A DNA stretch of 64,000 nt. Origin: Pseudomonas rustica (lineage in GTDB: Bacteria; Pseudomonadota; Gammaproteobacteria; Pseudomonadales; Pseudomonadaceae). The position numbers and the translations under genes were made by a program. The notes below the pieces were generated by a model that made no database searches, was not told the origin of the DNA, and saw only the letters and a program-made list of their open reading frames with translations. The stretch spans positions 296,054 through 360,053 of the forward strand of contig NZ_JAGYHF010000008.1 of the NCBI RefSeq assembly GCF_018336155.1. The letters run 5' to 3'. Below are positions 26,400 through 35,238 of this stretch, piece after piece. Within the stretch, counting starts at the first letter, position 1, and every line of letters begins with the position of its first letter.

Positions 26400-27050
26400 A
26401 TGAACACCGCCGCATTGCGCGAGCAGATCCAAACAGCCCAACAGCATGAGAAAGACACCGGCCTGCTGACCCGTCAGCTGGAAAGCAAGCTGCCTCATTT
26501 ACACCCGGCGATTCAATTGCCGGAAGCCGACGCCCAAGGCGTGCTGACGCGTTTTGTCGCCGCCTACATCGATGAAGTGCCAGACCTGCTGGATGCAGCC
26601 AATGAAGTCGCCAGGGAAGCGGGAATCGAATCGCAGATCAAACCGGTGCTGAAAATCGCCGAGCAGTATTTCCTCCAGCCGCCCGCCATCATGGCCGGGC
26701 ATGTTGGCCTGGATAGCCTGCTGGATGAAGCCTATCTGGCGCACCGTTTTGTCGAAGAGGTCAACGACCTGTACATCAAGCATTTCGGCCAGCCACTGAT
26801 CCCCTTGGACATGACGGTCGCCAACTTGATTGCTCACCAATTGATCGGTGAGGAATTTGCCAACCAACTGGACGAAGCGGTGCATCACGCGATCGACGAG
26901 ATGCTCAACGACGAAAGTTTTGCCCTGGAATCGGTAGAAGCCTACCGCGAAAAACTCAGCAGCCCGGACACCGGCGCAGCGTGGAAACGCTGGCCGTGCA
27001 TGAGCCGCCGATTGGGCGTAGGCCTGGAACTCGACCAGCCCGCCGCCTGA
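26400..27050 (+). CDS. Conserved hypothetical protein beside the oxidase cluster
   Basis: A 216-residue soluble protein, mostly helical and acidic, without signal peptide or recognisable catalytic motif. Distinct segments are a long central helix pair (MAGHVGLDSLLDEAYLAHRF) and a basic/Trp C-terminal part (AAWKRWPCMSRRLG). The ATG at 26400 is preceded by CTGGAG; an in-frame ATG at 26382 is six codons upstream. A gene here is kept in PAO1 between coxB and the sulfate-type transporter (from memory, PA0104). I cannot assign a function. Confidence 0.75.
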   Translation: MNTAALREQIQTAQQHEKDTGLLTRQLESKLPHLHPAIQLPEADAQGVLTRFVAAYIDEVPDLLDAANEVAREAGIESQIKPVLKIAEQYFLQPPAIMAGHVGLDSLLDEAYLAHRFVEEVNDLYIKHFGQPLIPLDMTVANLIAHQLIGEEFANQLDEAVHHAIDEMLNDESFALESVEAYREKLSSPDTGAAWKRWPCMSRRLGVGLELDQPAA

Positions 27051-27065
27051 TTTCACACGATCCAA

Positions 27066-27152
27066 TGTAGGAGCTGCCGCAGGCTGCGATCTTTTGATCT
27101 TGTTTTTAAGAAGATCAAGATCAAAAGATCGCAGCCTGCGGCAGCTCCTACA
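27066..27152. repeat. Inverted pair of the TGTAGGAGCTGCCG-type repeat
   Basis: Left arm TGTAGGAGCTGCCGCAGG…CTTTTGATCTT and right arm its inverse, with an AGATCAAGATCAAAAGATC core. It lies between the convergent hypothetical gene and the SulP transporter and could fold into a long hairpin serving both transcripts. Confidence 0.92.
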
Positions 27153-27174
27153 GGGGTTGAGTTCAGCCGGGAAT

Positions 27175-28701
27175 TTAACCGGCTGCACCGATGCCTGTTG
27201 TTGTGCGAATCCGCCCCTCAAGCCTGCGCTTCAACCCGCGCGACTCGATCAACAGCTTCGACCCCTTCGCCGCATTCGCCCGGCCCCATTCCTCCAGCAA
27301 CTCCAGACACGAATGGTCGATGTAGCTCAGATTATTGAGCGGCACATGCACCGTCACGCCTGCCGGAATACTGTTGAGCACCTGCGTCAGCGCCGGTACC
27401 TTCAGGAACGTCGCCGCACCGATCAAACGCAATTCCATCTCGCCGTCCTGCGGCAGATCGATCAGGCTGATCTTCAAGCGCGACGCCTTGAACGCCAGCT
27501 TCAACAACGTCAGACCGAAACCCAGCAACACTCCGGTCAGCAGGTCGGTGAAGATGATCGCCAGCGCCGTCGCCGCATAGGTAAACATCGGCATCCGCCC
27601 ATAACGGCTCAGACCACGAAACGCCTTGAGGTCGACCAGTTTGAAACCGGTATACACCAGCACGCCCGCCAGACTCGCCACCGGAATGCTTTGCAGCACG
27701 CTTGACAACAACAGCACGAACGCCAGCAGCCACAGGCCATGGAAAATCGTCGAATAACGCGTGGTCGCCCCGGCCTGGACGTTGGCCGAACTGCGCACGA
27801 TCACCCCGGTCATCGGTAGTGCGCCAACCAGACCGCAAAGCATGTTGCCGACCCCTTGCGCCGACAGTTCACGGTCGAAATCAGATCGCACGCCACTGTG
27901 CATGCGATCTACCGCAGCAGCGGACAACAGGGTTTCGGCGCTGGCGATAAAGGCTACGGCGAACGCCGCTATCAGCAACGTCGGATCAGCCAGACTGAGC
28001 AGATCTGTCGGCTTCAACCAGTCGATGGCTTCCGCGAGATTCGCCGGCACCTCAACGCGTTTCACCTGCAAGGCCAGCATCAGGCTGGCACCCGTCGCCA
28101 GCCCCACGCCAAGCAGCGCCCCGGGAATAAACCGTAGCGAATGCGGACGGAATTTTTCCCACAACCACATCACTGCAATCGTCGACAGCCCGAGCAACCC
28201 GGCCTGCCAACCGAACGACGGCACGGCCTGAGCCACCGCCGCCGGGAATGCGGCGAGGTTATCCAGCCCGGAAGGTTTCGGTGACGCATCGAGCATCACG
28301 TGCACCTGTGAGAGCACGATCAATACGCCGATCCCGGCGAGCATGCCGTAGACCACCGCTGGCGCCGTAACTCGAAACCAGCAACCGAGCTTCAGACGCC
28401 CAGCGACCAATTGCAGAAAACCGGCGAGCAGCAGAATCGGCCCGAGCATCTCGATGCCGTGCTGGCGCACCAGCTCGAACACCAACACCGCCAGCCCCGC
28501 CGCCGGCCCACTGACCTGCAACGGCGAACCCGCCAGCCAACCGACCACCAGCCCACCGATGATCCCGGTGATCAGGCCTTTGGCCGGCGGCAACCCTGAC
28601 GCAATCGCAATGCCCATGCACAGCGGCAGAGCGACCAGAAACACAACCACGGAAGCGAGCAGCTCCCGTGGCAACACCGCTTTCAATTGAGCCGCACGCA
28701 T
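27175..28701 (-). CDS. SulP-family anion transporter with STAS domain, bicarbonate transporter candidate
   Basis: A 508-residue transporter with about eleven to twelve helices, the SulP core (LPLCMGIAIASGLPPAKGL near residue 25 and GLVGALPMTGVIVRSSANVQAG mid-protein) and a C-terminal STAS domain (LNNLSYIDHSCLELLEEW). The ATG at 28699–28701 follows GGGAGA by 6 nt and is preferred over the ATG at 28731. Sequence alone cannot tell sulfate from bicarbonate; the beta-carbonic anhydrase 90 nt upstream on the same strand argues for HCO3–. The gap between them contains a perfect palindrome, GGTCGCTGA/TCAGCGACC (about 28742–28760). Confidence 0.88.
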   Translation of the reverse strand: MRAAQLKAVLPRELLASVVVFLVALPLCMGIAIASGLPPAKGLITGIIGGLVVGWLAGSPLQVSGPAAGLAVLVFELVRQHGIEMLGPILLLAGFLQLVAGRLKLGCWFRVTAPAVVYGMLAGIGVLIVLSQVHVMLDASPKPSGLDNLAAFPAAVAQAVPSFGWQAGLLGLSTIAVMWLWEKFRPHSLRFIPGALLGVGLATGASLMLALQVKRVEVPANLAEAIDWLKPTDLLSLADPTLLIAAFAVAFIASAETLLSAAAVDRMHSGVRSDFDRELSAQGVGNMLCGLVGALPMTGVIVRSSANVQAGATTRYSTIFHGLWLLAFVLLLSSVLQSIPVASLAGVLVYTGFKLVDLKAFRGLSRYGRMPMFTYAATALAIIFTDLLTGVLLGFGLTLLKLAFKASRLKISLIDLPQDGEMELRLIGAATFLKVPALTQVLNSIPAGVTVHVPLNNLSYIDHSCLELLEEWGRANAAKGSKLLIESRGLKRRLEGRIRTTTGIGAAG

Positions 28702-28791
28702 GGCGATTCTCCCGACGTTTTCTTCAGGCATGGCAAGGCCGGGTCGCTGAATCAGCGACCGGCGTCAAACCACACAGATGTTTTGGAAGAT

Positions 28792-29520
28792 TTAGAAGCG
28801 CGCTTTGGGCGTCGCCACCGGAATCGGATGGCTGCCGTCGAGCGGCAGGAAGCGTCCCTGATCCGCGTCGTAAGCTTTGATTTCGCTGGTTTCGATGTCG
28901 TAAACCCAGCCATGGATGAACAGATGACCGTTCGCCATGCGCGAGGCTACCGAAGGATGGGTACGCAAGTGCTGCAGTTGGGCGATGACGTTTTCCTCGG
29001 TGAGGATCGGCATGCTTTCTTTTTCGTCGGCGCAGTTACAGTTTTCATGCACCATGGTTTTCGCGACTTCAGCGTGACGCAACCAGGCTTTGACCGTCGG
29101 CATTTTTTCCAGGCTGTCCGGGTTGAGCACTGCACGCATGGCGCCGCAATCGGAGTGGCCGCAGATGATGATGTGCTGCACGCCGAGTGCCAGTACCGCG
29201 TATTCGATCGCGGTGGAAACGCCGCCGTTCATCTGGCCGTAAGGCGGAACCACGTTGCCGACGTTACGGGTCACGAACAGATCGCCGGGCGAGCTGTGCG
29301 TGATCAGCTCGGGGACGATGCGCGAGTCGGCGCAGGTAATGAACATCGCTTTCGGCGCCTGGGCCGTGGCGAGTTTCTTGAAGAGTTCTTCCTGCTGCGG
29401 AAAAATCTCATGATGAAAATGCAAAAAGCCATCTACGATCTGGCGCAGCGCTGCATCGGCGGATTCCGCTTCTGGGGACGGCGCCGACGCAGCCAGCGAC
29501 TGTTTATCCTTATCACTCAT
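28792..29520 (-). CDS. can: Beta-class carbonic anhydrase
   Basis: A 242-residue beta-carbonic anhydrase with the zinc ligands in CADSRIVPE (Cys, with the catalytic Asp-Arg dyad) and HSDCGAM (His and Cys) about 55 residues apart. It interconverts CO2 and bicarbonate in the cytosol. An Ala/Ser-rich N-terminal extension of about 25 residues precedes the domain. It is followed on the same strand by the SulP gene. No promoter was identified in the 237 nt upstream; a GTCACA–TGTGAC hairpin occurs near 29691–29708. Confidence 0.94.
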   Translation of the reverse strand: MSDKDKQSLAASAPSPEAESADAALRQIVDGFLHFHHEIFPQQEELFKKLATAQAPKAMFITCADSRIVPELITHSSPGDLFVTRNVGNVVPPYGQMNGGVSTAIEYAVLALGVQHIIICGHSDCGAMRAVLNPDSLEKMPTVKAWLRHAEVAKTMVHENCNCADEKESMPILTEENVIAQLQHLRTHPSVASRMANGHLFIHGWVYDIETSEIKAYDADQGRFLPLDGSHPIPVATPKARF

Positions 29521-29757
29521 GATTCATCCTCTATGACGGATTCAGGGACTCTTCCCCGGTATTCCGGTTTGAAGCCAGTGGCTGTTTAAACTTTCCCGGT
29601 CATCCCGACCGGTCAGTCACTCGATGAACAAGGTAGCCGCCGAAACTTAACTCAAACTGAATCAAACGCTCTAGAACGTGTGTTCCAGGTCACAAAAAAT
29701 GTGACTGGGTAATTTCGACAGAAGGATTCCAACCCCTCAACCCAGCGTCAATTGTCG

Positions 29758-30816
29758 CTAAATCAACGACATCTGGCGACCCGGCGGACAGAAGGCTGTG
29801 CAATCAAGGTTATAGCCTTCGCGATGATTGAGGCCAAGCCGTTTAATCGCTTTGGCAAAACGTTGTGCGAGCAGGTCGGCAAACGGCCCTTCGCCACGCA
29901 TGCGGGCACCGAAACGGCTGTCGTAAAGCTCGCCGCCACGGCTCTGGCGGATCAGGCTCAGCACATGGGTAGCGCGTTGCGGGTAGTGCGCGGCCAACCA
30001 TTCCTCGAACAGCGGCGCCACTTCCAGTGGCAGGCGCAACATCATGTAAGCGGCACTTTGCGCACCGGCGGCGTGCGCCTCATTGAGCAGGTTTTCGATT
30101 TCGCTGTCGTTGATCATCGGAATCATCGGCGAGCACAACACGCCGACCGGAATTCCTGCTTCGCGCATGACCCGGATCGCCCGCAACCGCGCTTTCGGCG
30201 CAGCGGCACGCGGTTCGAGGATGCGTTTGAGTTCATCGTCCAGCGTGGTCAGGCTGATCATCACCGCCACCAGCCGCTGCTGCGCCAATTCAGTCAGCAA
30301 ATCGAGATCGCGAAGAATCAGCGAACCCTTGGTGACGATGGTCACCGGATGCCGGTAGCGCAGCAGCACTTCGAGGGTCTGCCGAGTGATTTTGTGCTCG
30401 CGTTCGATCGGCTGATACGGATCGGTGTTGGAGCCCAGATTGATCGGCGCGCATTGATAGCCGCGTTTGCTCAACTGTTCTTCCAGCACTTGCGCGGCGT
30501 TGGTCTTGGCGATCAGCCGAGTTTCGAAATCCAGTCCCGGCGACATATCCCAATAGGCGTGACTGGGCCGTGCGTAGCAATAAATACAGCCGTGTTCGCA
30601 GCCTCGGTAGGGATTGATCGAGCGATCGAAGGGCAGGTCGGGCGATGTGTTACGAGTGATGATGGTTTTCGCGGTTTCGATCATCACCTCGGTGTTCTGT
30701 GTTTCGGGCACTTCCTGATACCAGCCGTCGTCCTCAGCTACCGAACGGCTCGGCGCGAAGCGGTTGTGCGGGTTGGTCGCGGTGCCGCGGCCGCGTGGGG
30801 GCAGGGCGATGGACAT
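29758..30816 (-). CDS. PA0069-type radical SAM protein, SOS-regulated
   Basis: The 352-residue protein has the radical SAM [4Fe-4S] motif CEHGCIYC (Cys73, Cys77, Cys80) followed by a SplB-like domain with LGSNTDPYQPIE and the Gly-rich VTKGSLI strands. Members of this family are annotated only as PA0069-family radical SAM proteins; a repair or nucleotide-related role is suggested by the SOS box upstream but unproven. The start ATG at 30814–30816 follows AAGGATC; the frame is open to 30948 but would span the LexA site. The C-terminus ends with a Cys-containing segment (LDCTAFCPPG), a possible further metal site. Confidence 0.88.
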   Translation of the reverse strand: MSIALPPRGRGTATNPHNRFAPSRSVAEDDGWYQEVPETQNTEVMIETAKTIITRNTSPDLPFDRSINPYRGCEHGCIYCYARPSHAYWDMSPGLDFETRLIAKTNAAQVLEEQLSKRGYQCAPINLGSNTDPYQPIEREHKITRQTLEVLLRYRHPVTIVTKGSLILRDLDLLTELAQQRLVAVMISLTTLDDELKRILEPRAAAPKARLRAIRVMREAGIPVGVLCSPMIPMINDSEIENLLNEAHAAGAQSAAYMMLRLPLEVAPLFEEWLAAHYPQRATHVLSLIRQSRGGELYDSRFGARMRGEGPFADLLAQRFAKAIKRLGLNHREGYNLDCTAFCPPGRQMSLI

Positions 30817-30833
30817 CAGTCGGATCCTTTGTT

Positions 30834-30849
30834 CTGTATATCCATACAG
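30834..30849. promoter_or_regulatory. LexA (SOS) box upstream of the radical SAM gene
   Basis: CTGTATATCCATACAG is a perfect match to the CTGTATAT-NN-ATACAG consensus. It ends 18 nt before the start codon of the minus-strand radical SAM gene, the right place for repression. PA0069 of P. aeruginosa is a known member of the LexA regulon. Confidence 0.93.
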
Positions 30850-31038
30850 TAATCGCATTTGCCGGTTTTTGGCCACTACCGTTTGGCTGGCCGGCAAGAA
30901 ATGCTGCGCTTCGGCTATTGCCGACAATAAGTAAGTTGTTATGTGCAAACTAGCGAAACAACTATCGGCTGGTTATTCGAGTCTTGAATTTGTAGTCTTT
31001 GGTTGTGTTCAAAACTTATTAAATAAAAGGATTTAGTT

Positions 31039-31341
31039 ATGTCGTTTTTCAATGCTCGCGGTGTTTTTCTGCAACTGATGCAACCTGGCCCTTCGGAGCC
31101 TAATACACTGGTTTCCATGCAACTGGCACGCAAGGAATTGGCGTGGGATGCGCAAACTTCGACCGAAAGCGAATTGCTGGTTGATTCGATCATGGTCACC
31201 GCAACCTCTAAAGACGGGGGCAAGACCTTCACCATCGGGCGTCTCAATCAAGATGTGGATCGCGACGGTGTGATTGGCGATGCAGACAAAGCCAAACTGG
31301 CGGCGCTCGCAAAAGCCTATGCAAGTATCATCAATCCGTAA
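31039..31341 (+). CDS. Small protein with EF-hand/dockerin-like calcium loop, unknown function
   Basis: A 100-residue protein with AAAGGA 9 nt before the ATG. Residues 72–83 read DVDRDGVIGDAD, a canonical 12-residue EF-hand loop (acidic at positions 1, 3, 5, 12; Gly at 6; Ile at 8), followed by an Ala/Lys helix; the residues before are beta-like (DSIMVTATSKDG, KTFTIGRLNQ). No signal peptide is evident. Lower GC than its surroundings upstream (the 5' region is A/T-rich). It is followed by a strong terminator. I do not recognise a named family. Confidence 0.72.
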   Translation: MSFFNARGVFLQLMQPGPSEPNTLVSMQLARKELAWDAQTSTESELLVDSIMVTATSKDGGKTFTIGRLNQDVDRDGVIGDADKAKLAALAKAYASIINP

Positions 31342-31363
31342 CCAGGATAGTTTTCATATTGAT

Positions 31364-31400
31364 AAAAAAACCTGCTTGATTGCTCAAGCAGGGTTTTTTA
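31364..31400. terminator. Bidirectional intrinsic terminator
   Basis: AAAAAAACCTGCTTGA and TCAAGCAGGTTTTTT-type arms (one mismatch) form a hairpin with T runs on both strands. It separates the small EF-hand-like gene (plus) from the gluconate dehydrogenase cytochrome gene (minus). Confidence 0.92.
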
Positions 31401-31411
31401 TTAGCGGTGAA

Positions 31412-32692
31412 TTAACGAGTGTCGATAGTTGCCTGGCTCAAATCGCCTTTACGCAACTTAGCTACATCATCGGCATTAACATCCGAGCCTTTATTACCCC
31501 AACTCCCACGAATAAAACTCACCACGTCTGCCACTTCCTGATCCGACAAACGCCAGGCGAAACCCGGCATGGTGAAAGTAGAAGGCGCGGTGTGCGTCGC
31601 CGGCAGGGTGCCGCCCTTGAGCACGATGTGAATCAGCGAGGTCGGATCTTCCGATTGCAGCACCGAATTGCCTGCCAGGGCCGGGAACACTCGCGTGTAA
31701 CCGTGACCATCGGTGCGGTGACACGCCGCGCAGTTGTCGATGTACACCGAGGCACCGCGTTGGCTGTCGTCGCCGTTCCACAGCGCTTTGGCGGCTTTCT
31801 CGTCGTACTGATGCGGTTGATCGTTTGGGTCATTGGCCGGCAGCGACTTGAGGTAGCGGGCGATGGCGGTCAGGTCGGCGTCGGTCATGTATTGCATGCT
31901 GTGGGTGACCACGTCGCTCATGCCGCCGAACACCGCGCTGCGATCACTGCGACCGGTTTTGAGGAATTGCACCAGTTGCTCTTCGCTCCAGCCGCCGAGG
32001 CCATCCTTGTGATCACCGCGCAGGCTCTTGGCGATCCAGCCTTCCAGCGGCGCACTGCCGGCGAGGAAGTTGCTGCCATCGGCCGCGCTCAAGGATTTTT
32101 CCTGCATGGTCAGCGCACGTGGCGTGTGGCAGGCGCCGCAATGGCCGAGGCCTTCAACCAGATACGCGCCACGGTCGATCACCGGGTCGGTACTCGTTGC
32201 TTTGTAGTCCTCGACCTTCGGCGCAAACATCCAGCGCCAGCCCATCAGGGGCCAACGCATGCTCAACGGCCACGGAATGTCGCTGGCCTTGTTCTCCTGC
32301 GCGACCGGTTCGACGCCGTGCATAAAGTACGCATACAGCGCCTGCATGTCGGTTTCGCTGACACGCGCGTAGGACGGATACGGCATCGCCGGGTACAACG
32401 TACTACCGTTTTTAGCGACGCCATGGCGTACGGCCTGATCGAAGTCTGCGAAGCTGTATTCACCGACGCCGGTTTTGTCCGGGGTGATGTTGGTCGAGTA
32501 AATCGTGCCGATCGGCGTTTCCATCGGCAGACCACCGGCGAACGGCTTGCCGCCCTTGGCCGTGTGGCAAGCCACGCAGTCACCGGCGCGGGCGAGGTAT
32601 TCGCCTTGTTTGATCAAGGCTTGATCAACCTCAGTCGCATGGATCGAGGCGCTGCCGAGCAGGGCCAGGGTCGCGATAACGAAATTCTTCAT
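31412..32692 (-). CDS. Gluconate 2-dehydrogenase cytochrome c subunit
   Basis: A 426-residue trihaem cytochrome: signal peptide (about residues 1–19), then three cytochrome c domains with CVACH, CGACH and CAACH. This is the layout of the membrane-bound subunit of flavoprotein gluconate, sorbitol and alcohol dehydrogenases, which hands electrons to ubiquinone. The second ATG (32690–32692) is 8 nt from AAGGAG and is preferred to the first at 32698, which is only 2 nt away. Last gene of the three-gene operon. Confidence 0.93.
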   Translation of the reverse strand: MKNFVIATLALLGSASIHATEVDQALIKQGEYLARAGDCVACHTAKGGKPFAGGLPMETPIGTIYSTNITPDKTGVGEYSFADFDQAVRHGVAKNGSTLYPAMPYPSYARVSETDMQALYAYFMHGVEPVAQENKASDIPWPLSMRWPLMGWRWMFAPKVEDYKATSTDPVIDRGAYLVEGLGHCGACHTPRALTMQEKSLSAADGSNFLAGSAPLEGWIAKSLRGDHKDGLGGWSEEQLVQFLKTGRSDRSAVFGGMSDVVTHSMQYMTDADLTAIARYLKSLPANDPNDQPHQYDEKAAKALWNGDDSQRGASVYIDNCAACHRTDGHGYTRVFPALAGNSVLQSEDPTSLIHIVLKGGTLPATHTAPSTFTMPGFAWRLSDQEVADVVSFIRGSWGNKGSDVNADDVAKLRKGDLSQATIDTR

Positions 32693-32704
32693 GGTCATCG
32701 CTCC

Positions 32705-34489
32705 TTAAGCCTGAACCAGCGGGCCGGGGTTTTTCAGGTACTGCTCGCGGATCGCTTTTGCCGACCAGTAGGTCAGTGCGGCAACCAGCCCGGTCGGGTT
32801 GTAGCCCAGGCCTTGCGGGAACGCCGAGGCGCCCGGAACGAAGACGTTATGTACGTCCCAGCTCTGCAAGTAGCGGTTCAGCGCGCTCTTCTTCGGATCG
32901 GTGCCCATGATCGCGCCACCGTTGAGGTGGGTGGTCTGGTACGCGGCGGTGTTGAAGTGATCACCGACCTGTTTGCCGATCACCGCAATGGCTTTCGGGC
33001 CCATGGCTTCGGCGACCTTGCCCATTTTCTCGACCATGAAGCGGTTCATCTTGATGTCGTTTTCCTGCCAGTCGAAGGTCATGCGCAGCAGCGGTAAACC
33101 GTAGGCATCGCGGTACACCGGGTCGAGATCGAGGTAGTTGCCACGGTAGGACTGATGCGCGCCGTGGGCGTCCATCGACACTTGGTGGGTGTAGTAATCG
33201 GCGGTCGCGCGTTTCCACGCACTGCCCCAGGCAGGCGTGCCGGGCGGGTTCGAGGTACCGGCAATCGGCCGGCTGCCCGCCTGGTTGACCCACATCGGCG
33301 AACCGCCGACGAAGCCGTGCGGGCCGTGGTCGAAGTTGTCGGCGTTGAAGTCGTCCAGCGCCACGCCGTTACCGCCGGCGCCGATGAAGTTGTTGGTGTG
33401 GGTGTCCTTGTCAAAGAACGCCTTGATGGTCGCCATGTTCTGGTAGGCGAAGTTACGCCCGACCACGCCTTCGCCGGTCTTCGGGTCGTACGGTTTGCCG
33501 ATGCCGGAGAGCAGCATCAAACGTACGTTGTGCAACTGGAACGCGCCGAGGATCACCAGATCCGCCGGTTGCTCCATTTCGCGACCCTGTGCATCGATGT
33601 AGGTGACGCCGGTGGCTTTGCTCTTGGTGCTGTCGAGGTTGATCCGCAGCACGTGAGCGTTGGCGCGCAACTCGAAATTCGGCAGCGGCTTCAGCGCCGG
33701 CAGAATGTTCACGTTCGGCGACGCCTTGGAGTACATGTAGCAAACATAACCGCTGCAAAAACCGCAGAAGTTGCACGGGCTCATTTGTGCGCCGTAAGGG
33801 TTGGTGTACGGCCCCGACGTATTCGCGGACGGCAGGTTGTAGGGTTTGTAACCGACTTCTGTAGCCGCTTTGCCGAACAGCTGTGCGGAAACCGTATTCT
33901 TCTGTGCTTCCAACGGGAACGGGTTGGAGCGATCCGGCGCGTACGGGTTGCCGCCCTTGCCCTGACCGACCAGTTGGCCTTTTACCGTCCAGGCCTGGCC
34001 CGAGGTGCCAAAGACTTTTTCGGCGTAATCGAAGAACGGCTCCAGCTCTTCATAGCTGACGCCGAAGTCCTGGATGGTCATGTCCTTGGGGATAAAGCTT
34101 TTGCCGTAGCGCTCTTCGTAATGGCTGCGCATGCGCAACTCGATCGGATCGACCCGGAAGTGCACACCCGACCAGTGCAGGCCGGCGCCGCCAACACCGT
34201 TGCCCGGCAGGAACGCGCCCAACTGGCGGTTCGGCAGGGCGATGTCGTTGACGCTGTGGCGAATGGTGACGGTCTCTTTGGAGATGTCCTGAAAGAGTTT
34301 TTTCCGCACGCTGTAGGTGAGTTCGTCGATCACCTGTGGATAGTTGCCGTCGGGGTAAGTGTCCTGCATCGGCCCGCGCTCCAGCGCCAGCACATTGAGA
34401 CCCGCTTCGGTCAGCTCCTTGGCCATGATCGCGCCGGTCCAGCCAAAACCGATGATGACTGCGTCTACTTTCTTCAATACCGTTGCCAT
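32705..34489 (-). CDS. Gluconate 2-dehydrogenase flavoprotein (GMC-type) subunit
   Basis: A 594-residue FAD protein with a dinucleotide-binding GFGWTG at the N-terminus (residues 14–19) and the C-terminal GMC signature: HLNGGAIMG and NVFVPGASAFPQGLGYNPT, carrying the catalytic His and Asn. It oxidises D-gluconate to 2-keto-D-gluconate in the periplasm. It has no signal peptide, so it should be exported by hitch-hiking with the Tat-signal subunit 3. It starts 2 nt after the subunit 3 stop and ends 12 nt before the cytochrome. Substrate (gluconate or 2-ketogluconate) is inferred from the operon type. Confidence 0.92.
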   Translation of the reverse strand: MATVLKKVDAVIIGFGWTGAIMAKELTEAGLNVLALERGPMQDTYPDGNYPQVIDELTYSVRKKLFQDISKETVTIRHSVNDIALPNRQLGAFLPGNGVGGAGLHWSGVHFRVDPIELRMRSHYEERYGKSFIPKDMTIQDFGVSYEELEPFFDYAEKVFGTSGQAWTVKGQLVGQGKGGNPYAPDRSNPFPLEAQKNTVSAQLFGKAATEVGYKPYNLPSANTSGPYTNPYGAQMSPCNFCGFCSGYVCYMYSKASPNVNILPALKPLPNFELRANAHVLRINLDSTKSKATGVTYIDAQGREMEQPADLVILGAFQLHNVRLMLLSGIGKPYDPKTGEGVVGRNFAYQNMATIKAFFDKDTHTNNFIGAGGNGVALDDFNADNFDHGPHGFVGGSPMWVNQAGSRPIAGTSNPPGTPAWGSAWKRATADYYTHQVSMDAHGAHQSYRGNYLDLDPVYRDAYGLPLLRMTFDWQENDIKMNRFMVEKMGKVAEAMGPKAIAVIGKQVGDHFNTAAYQTTHLNGGAIMGTDPKKSALNRYLQSWDVHNVFVPGASAFPQGLGYNPTGLVAALTYWSAKAIREQYLKNPGPLVQA

Positions 34490-34491
34490 GC

Positions 34492-35238
34492 TTACGCCCT
34501 CTCGCCGCGAATCGACACTGCCGGGAAGGGGTATTGCTCGTTGCGTTCCACCCAATCCATGAAATCGGCGCGGGCGCCGGGGAAACCGATCATCGTCCAG
34601 CCAACCATGCCTTTATTGCCACCGTGGATCGGGTCGCAGAAGAAGCCTTCCTTGGTGTTTTGCAGCAGCAGGTTGAAGAAAATCTTCGCCGGAACCGCAT
34701 CGAACTGCGGCTTGCCGGCTTCGAGTTGCTTGAGCAAATCTTCTCGGGTAGCGCTGTCTTGCTCAGCAAATACTTTACCGTTGAGGGATTTTGCCCACTG
34801 ATCCGTGGCGGCGATGCCGAGGCGATAGATTTCTTTCGGCACCAGTTTGCTCTGCCAGCCCATTTCCGGCGCAGCTTCGGCATTGAACGGGCCTTGCATG
34901 TACCAAAGGGCACCGGCGGCGTACGGCGTGTTCATTTGACGGTCGATGTATTCCGGCACACCGGCTTCAAGCGCGCCCGGGCCCTGGGCATCGTTGGGGA
35001 TCAACTGCGCGACGGCGGCATTGATGAATGCCCATTCTTCGGCGGTGAAATAGCTCGGTTGATACACCTCGGCGTCAGCGCGAGCGGCTGGCGTGGCCGG
35101 TGCAGCGGGCGCCGCTTCAGGCGCGGCTTGCAGGACGCTGCTGCCCAGGCCGGTGCCGGCAAGGGTCACGACCGGGATCAGGGTCAGGGATTTGCGCAAA
35201 AACTCACGCCGCGGGTTGTCTCGATCTTGATCAGACAT
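34492..35238 (-). CDS. Gluconate 2-dehydrogenase subunit 3 (Tat-exported)
   Basis: A 248-residue protein with a twin-arginine signal (RREFLRKSLTLIPVV) and an Ala/Pro-rich linker, followed by the subunit 3 domain (YFTAEEWAFINAAVAQLIPNDA and GFFCDPIHGGNKGMVGWTMIGFPG). It is the small chaperone-like subunit that carries the flavoprotein through the Tat system. First gene of the operon; it is divergent from the phosphatase gene at 35548. Confidence 0.93.
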   Translation of the reverse strand: MSDQDRDNPRREFLRKSLTLIPVVTLAGTGLGSSVLQAAPEAAPAAPATPAARADAEVYQPSYFTAEEWAFINAAVAQLIPNDAQGPGALEAGVPEYIDRQMNTPYAAGALWYMQGPFNAEAAPEMGWQSKLVPKEIYRLGIAATDQWAKSLNGKVFAEQDSATREDLLKQLEAGKPQFDAVPAKIFFNLLLQNTKEGFFCDPIHGGNKGMVGWTMIGFPGARADFMDWVERNEQYPFPAVSIRGERA

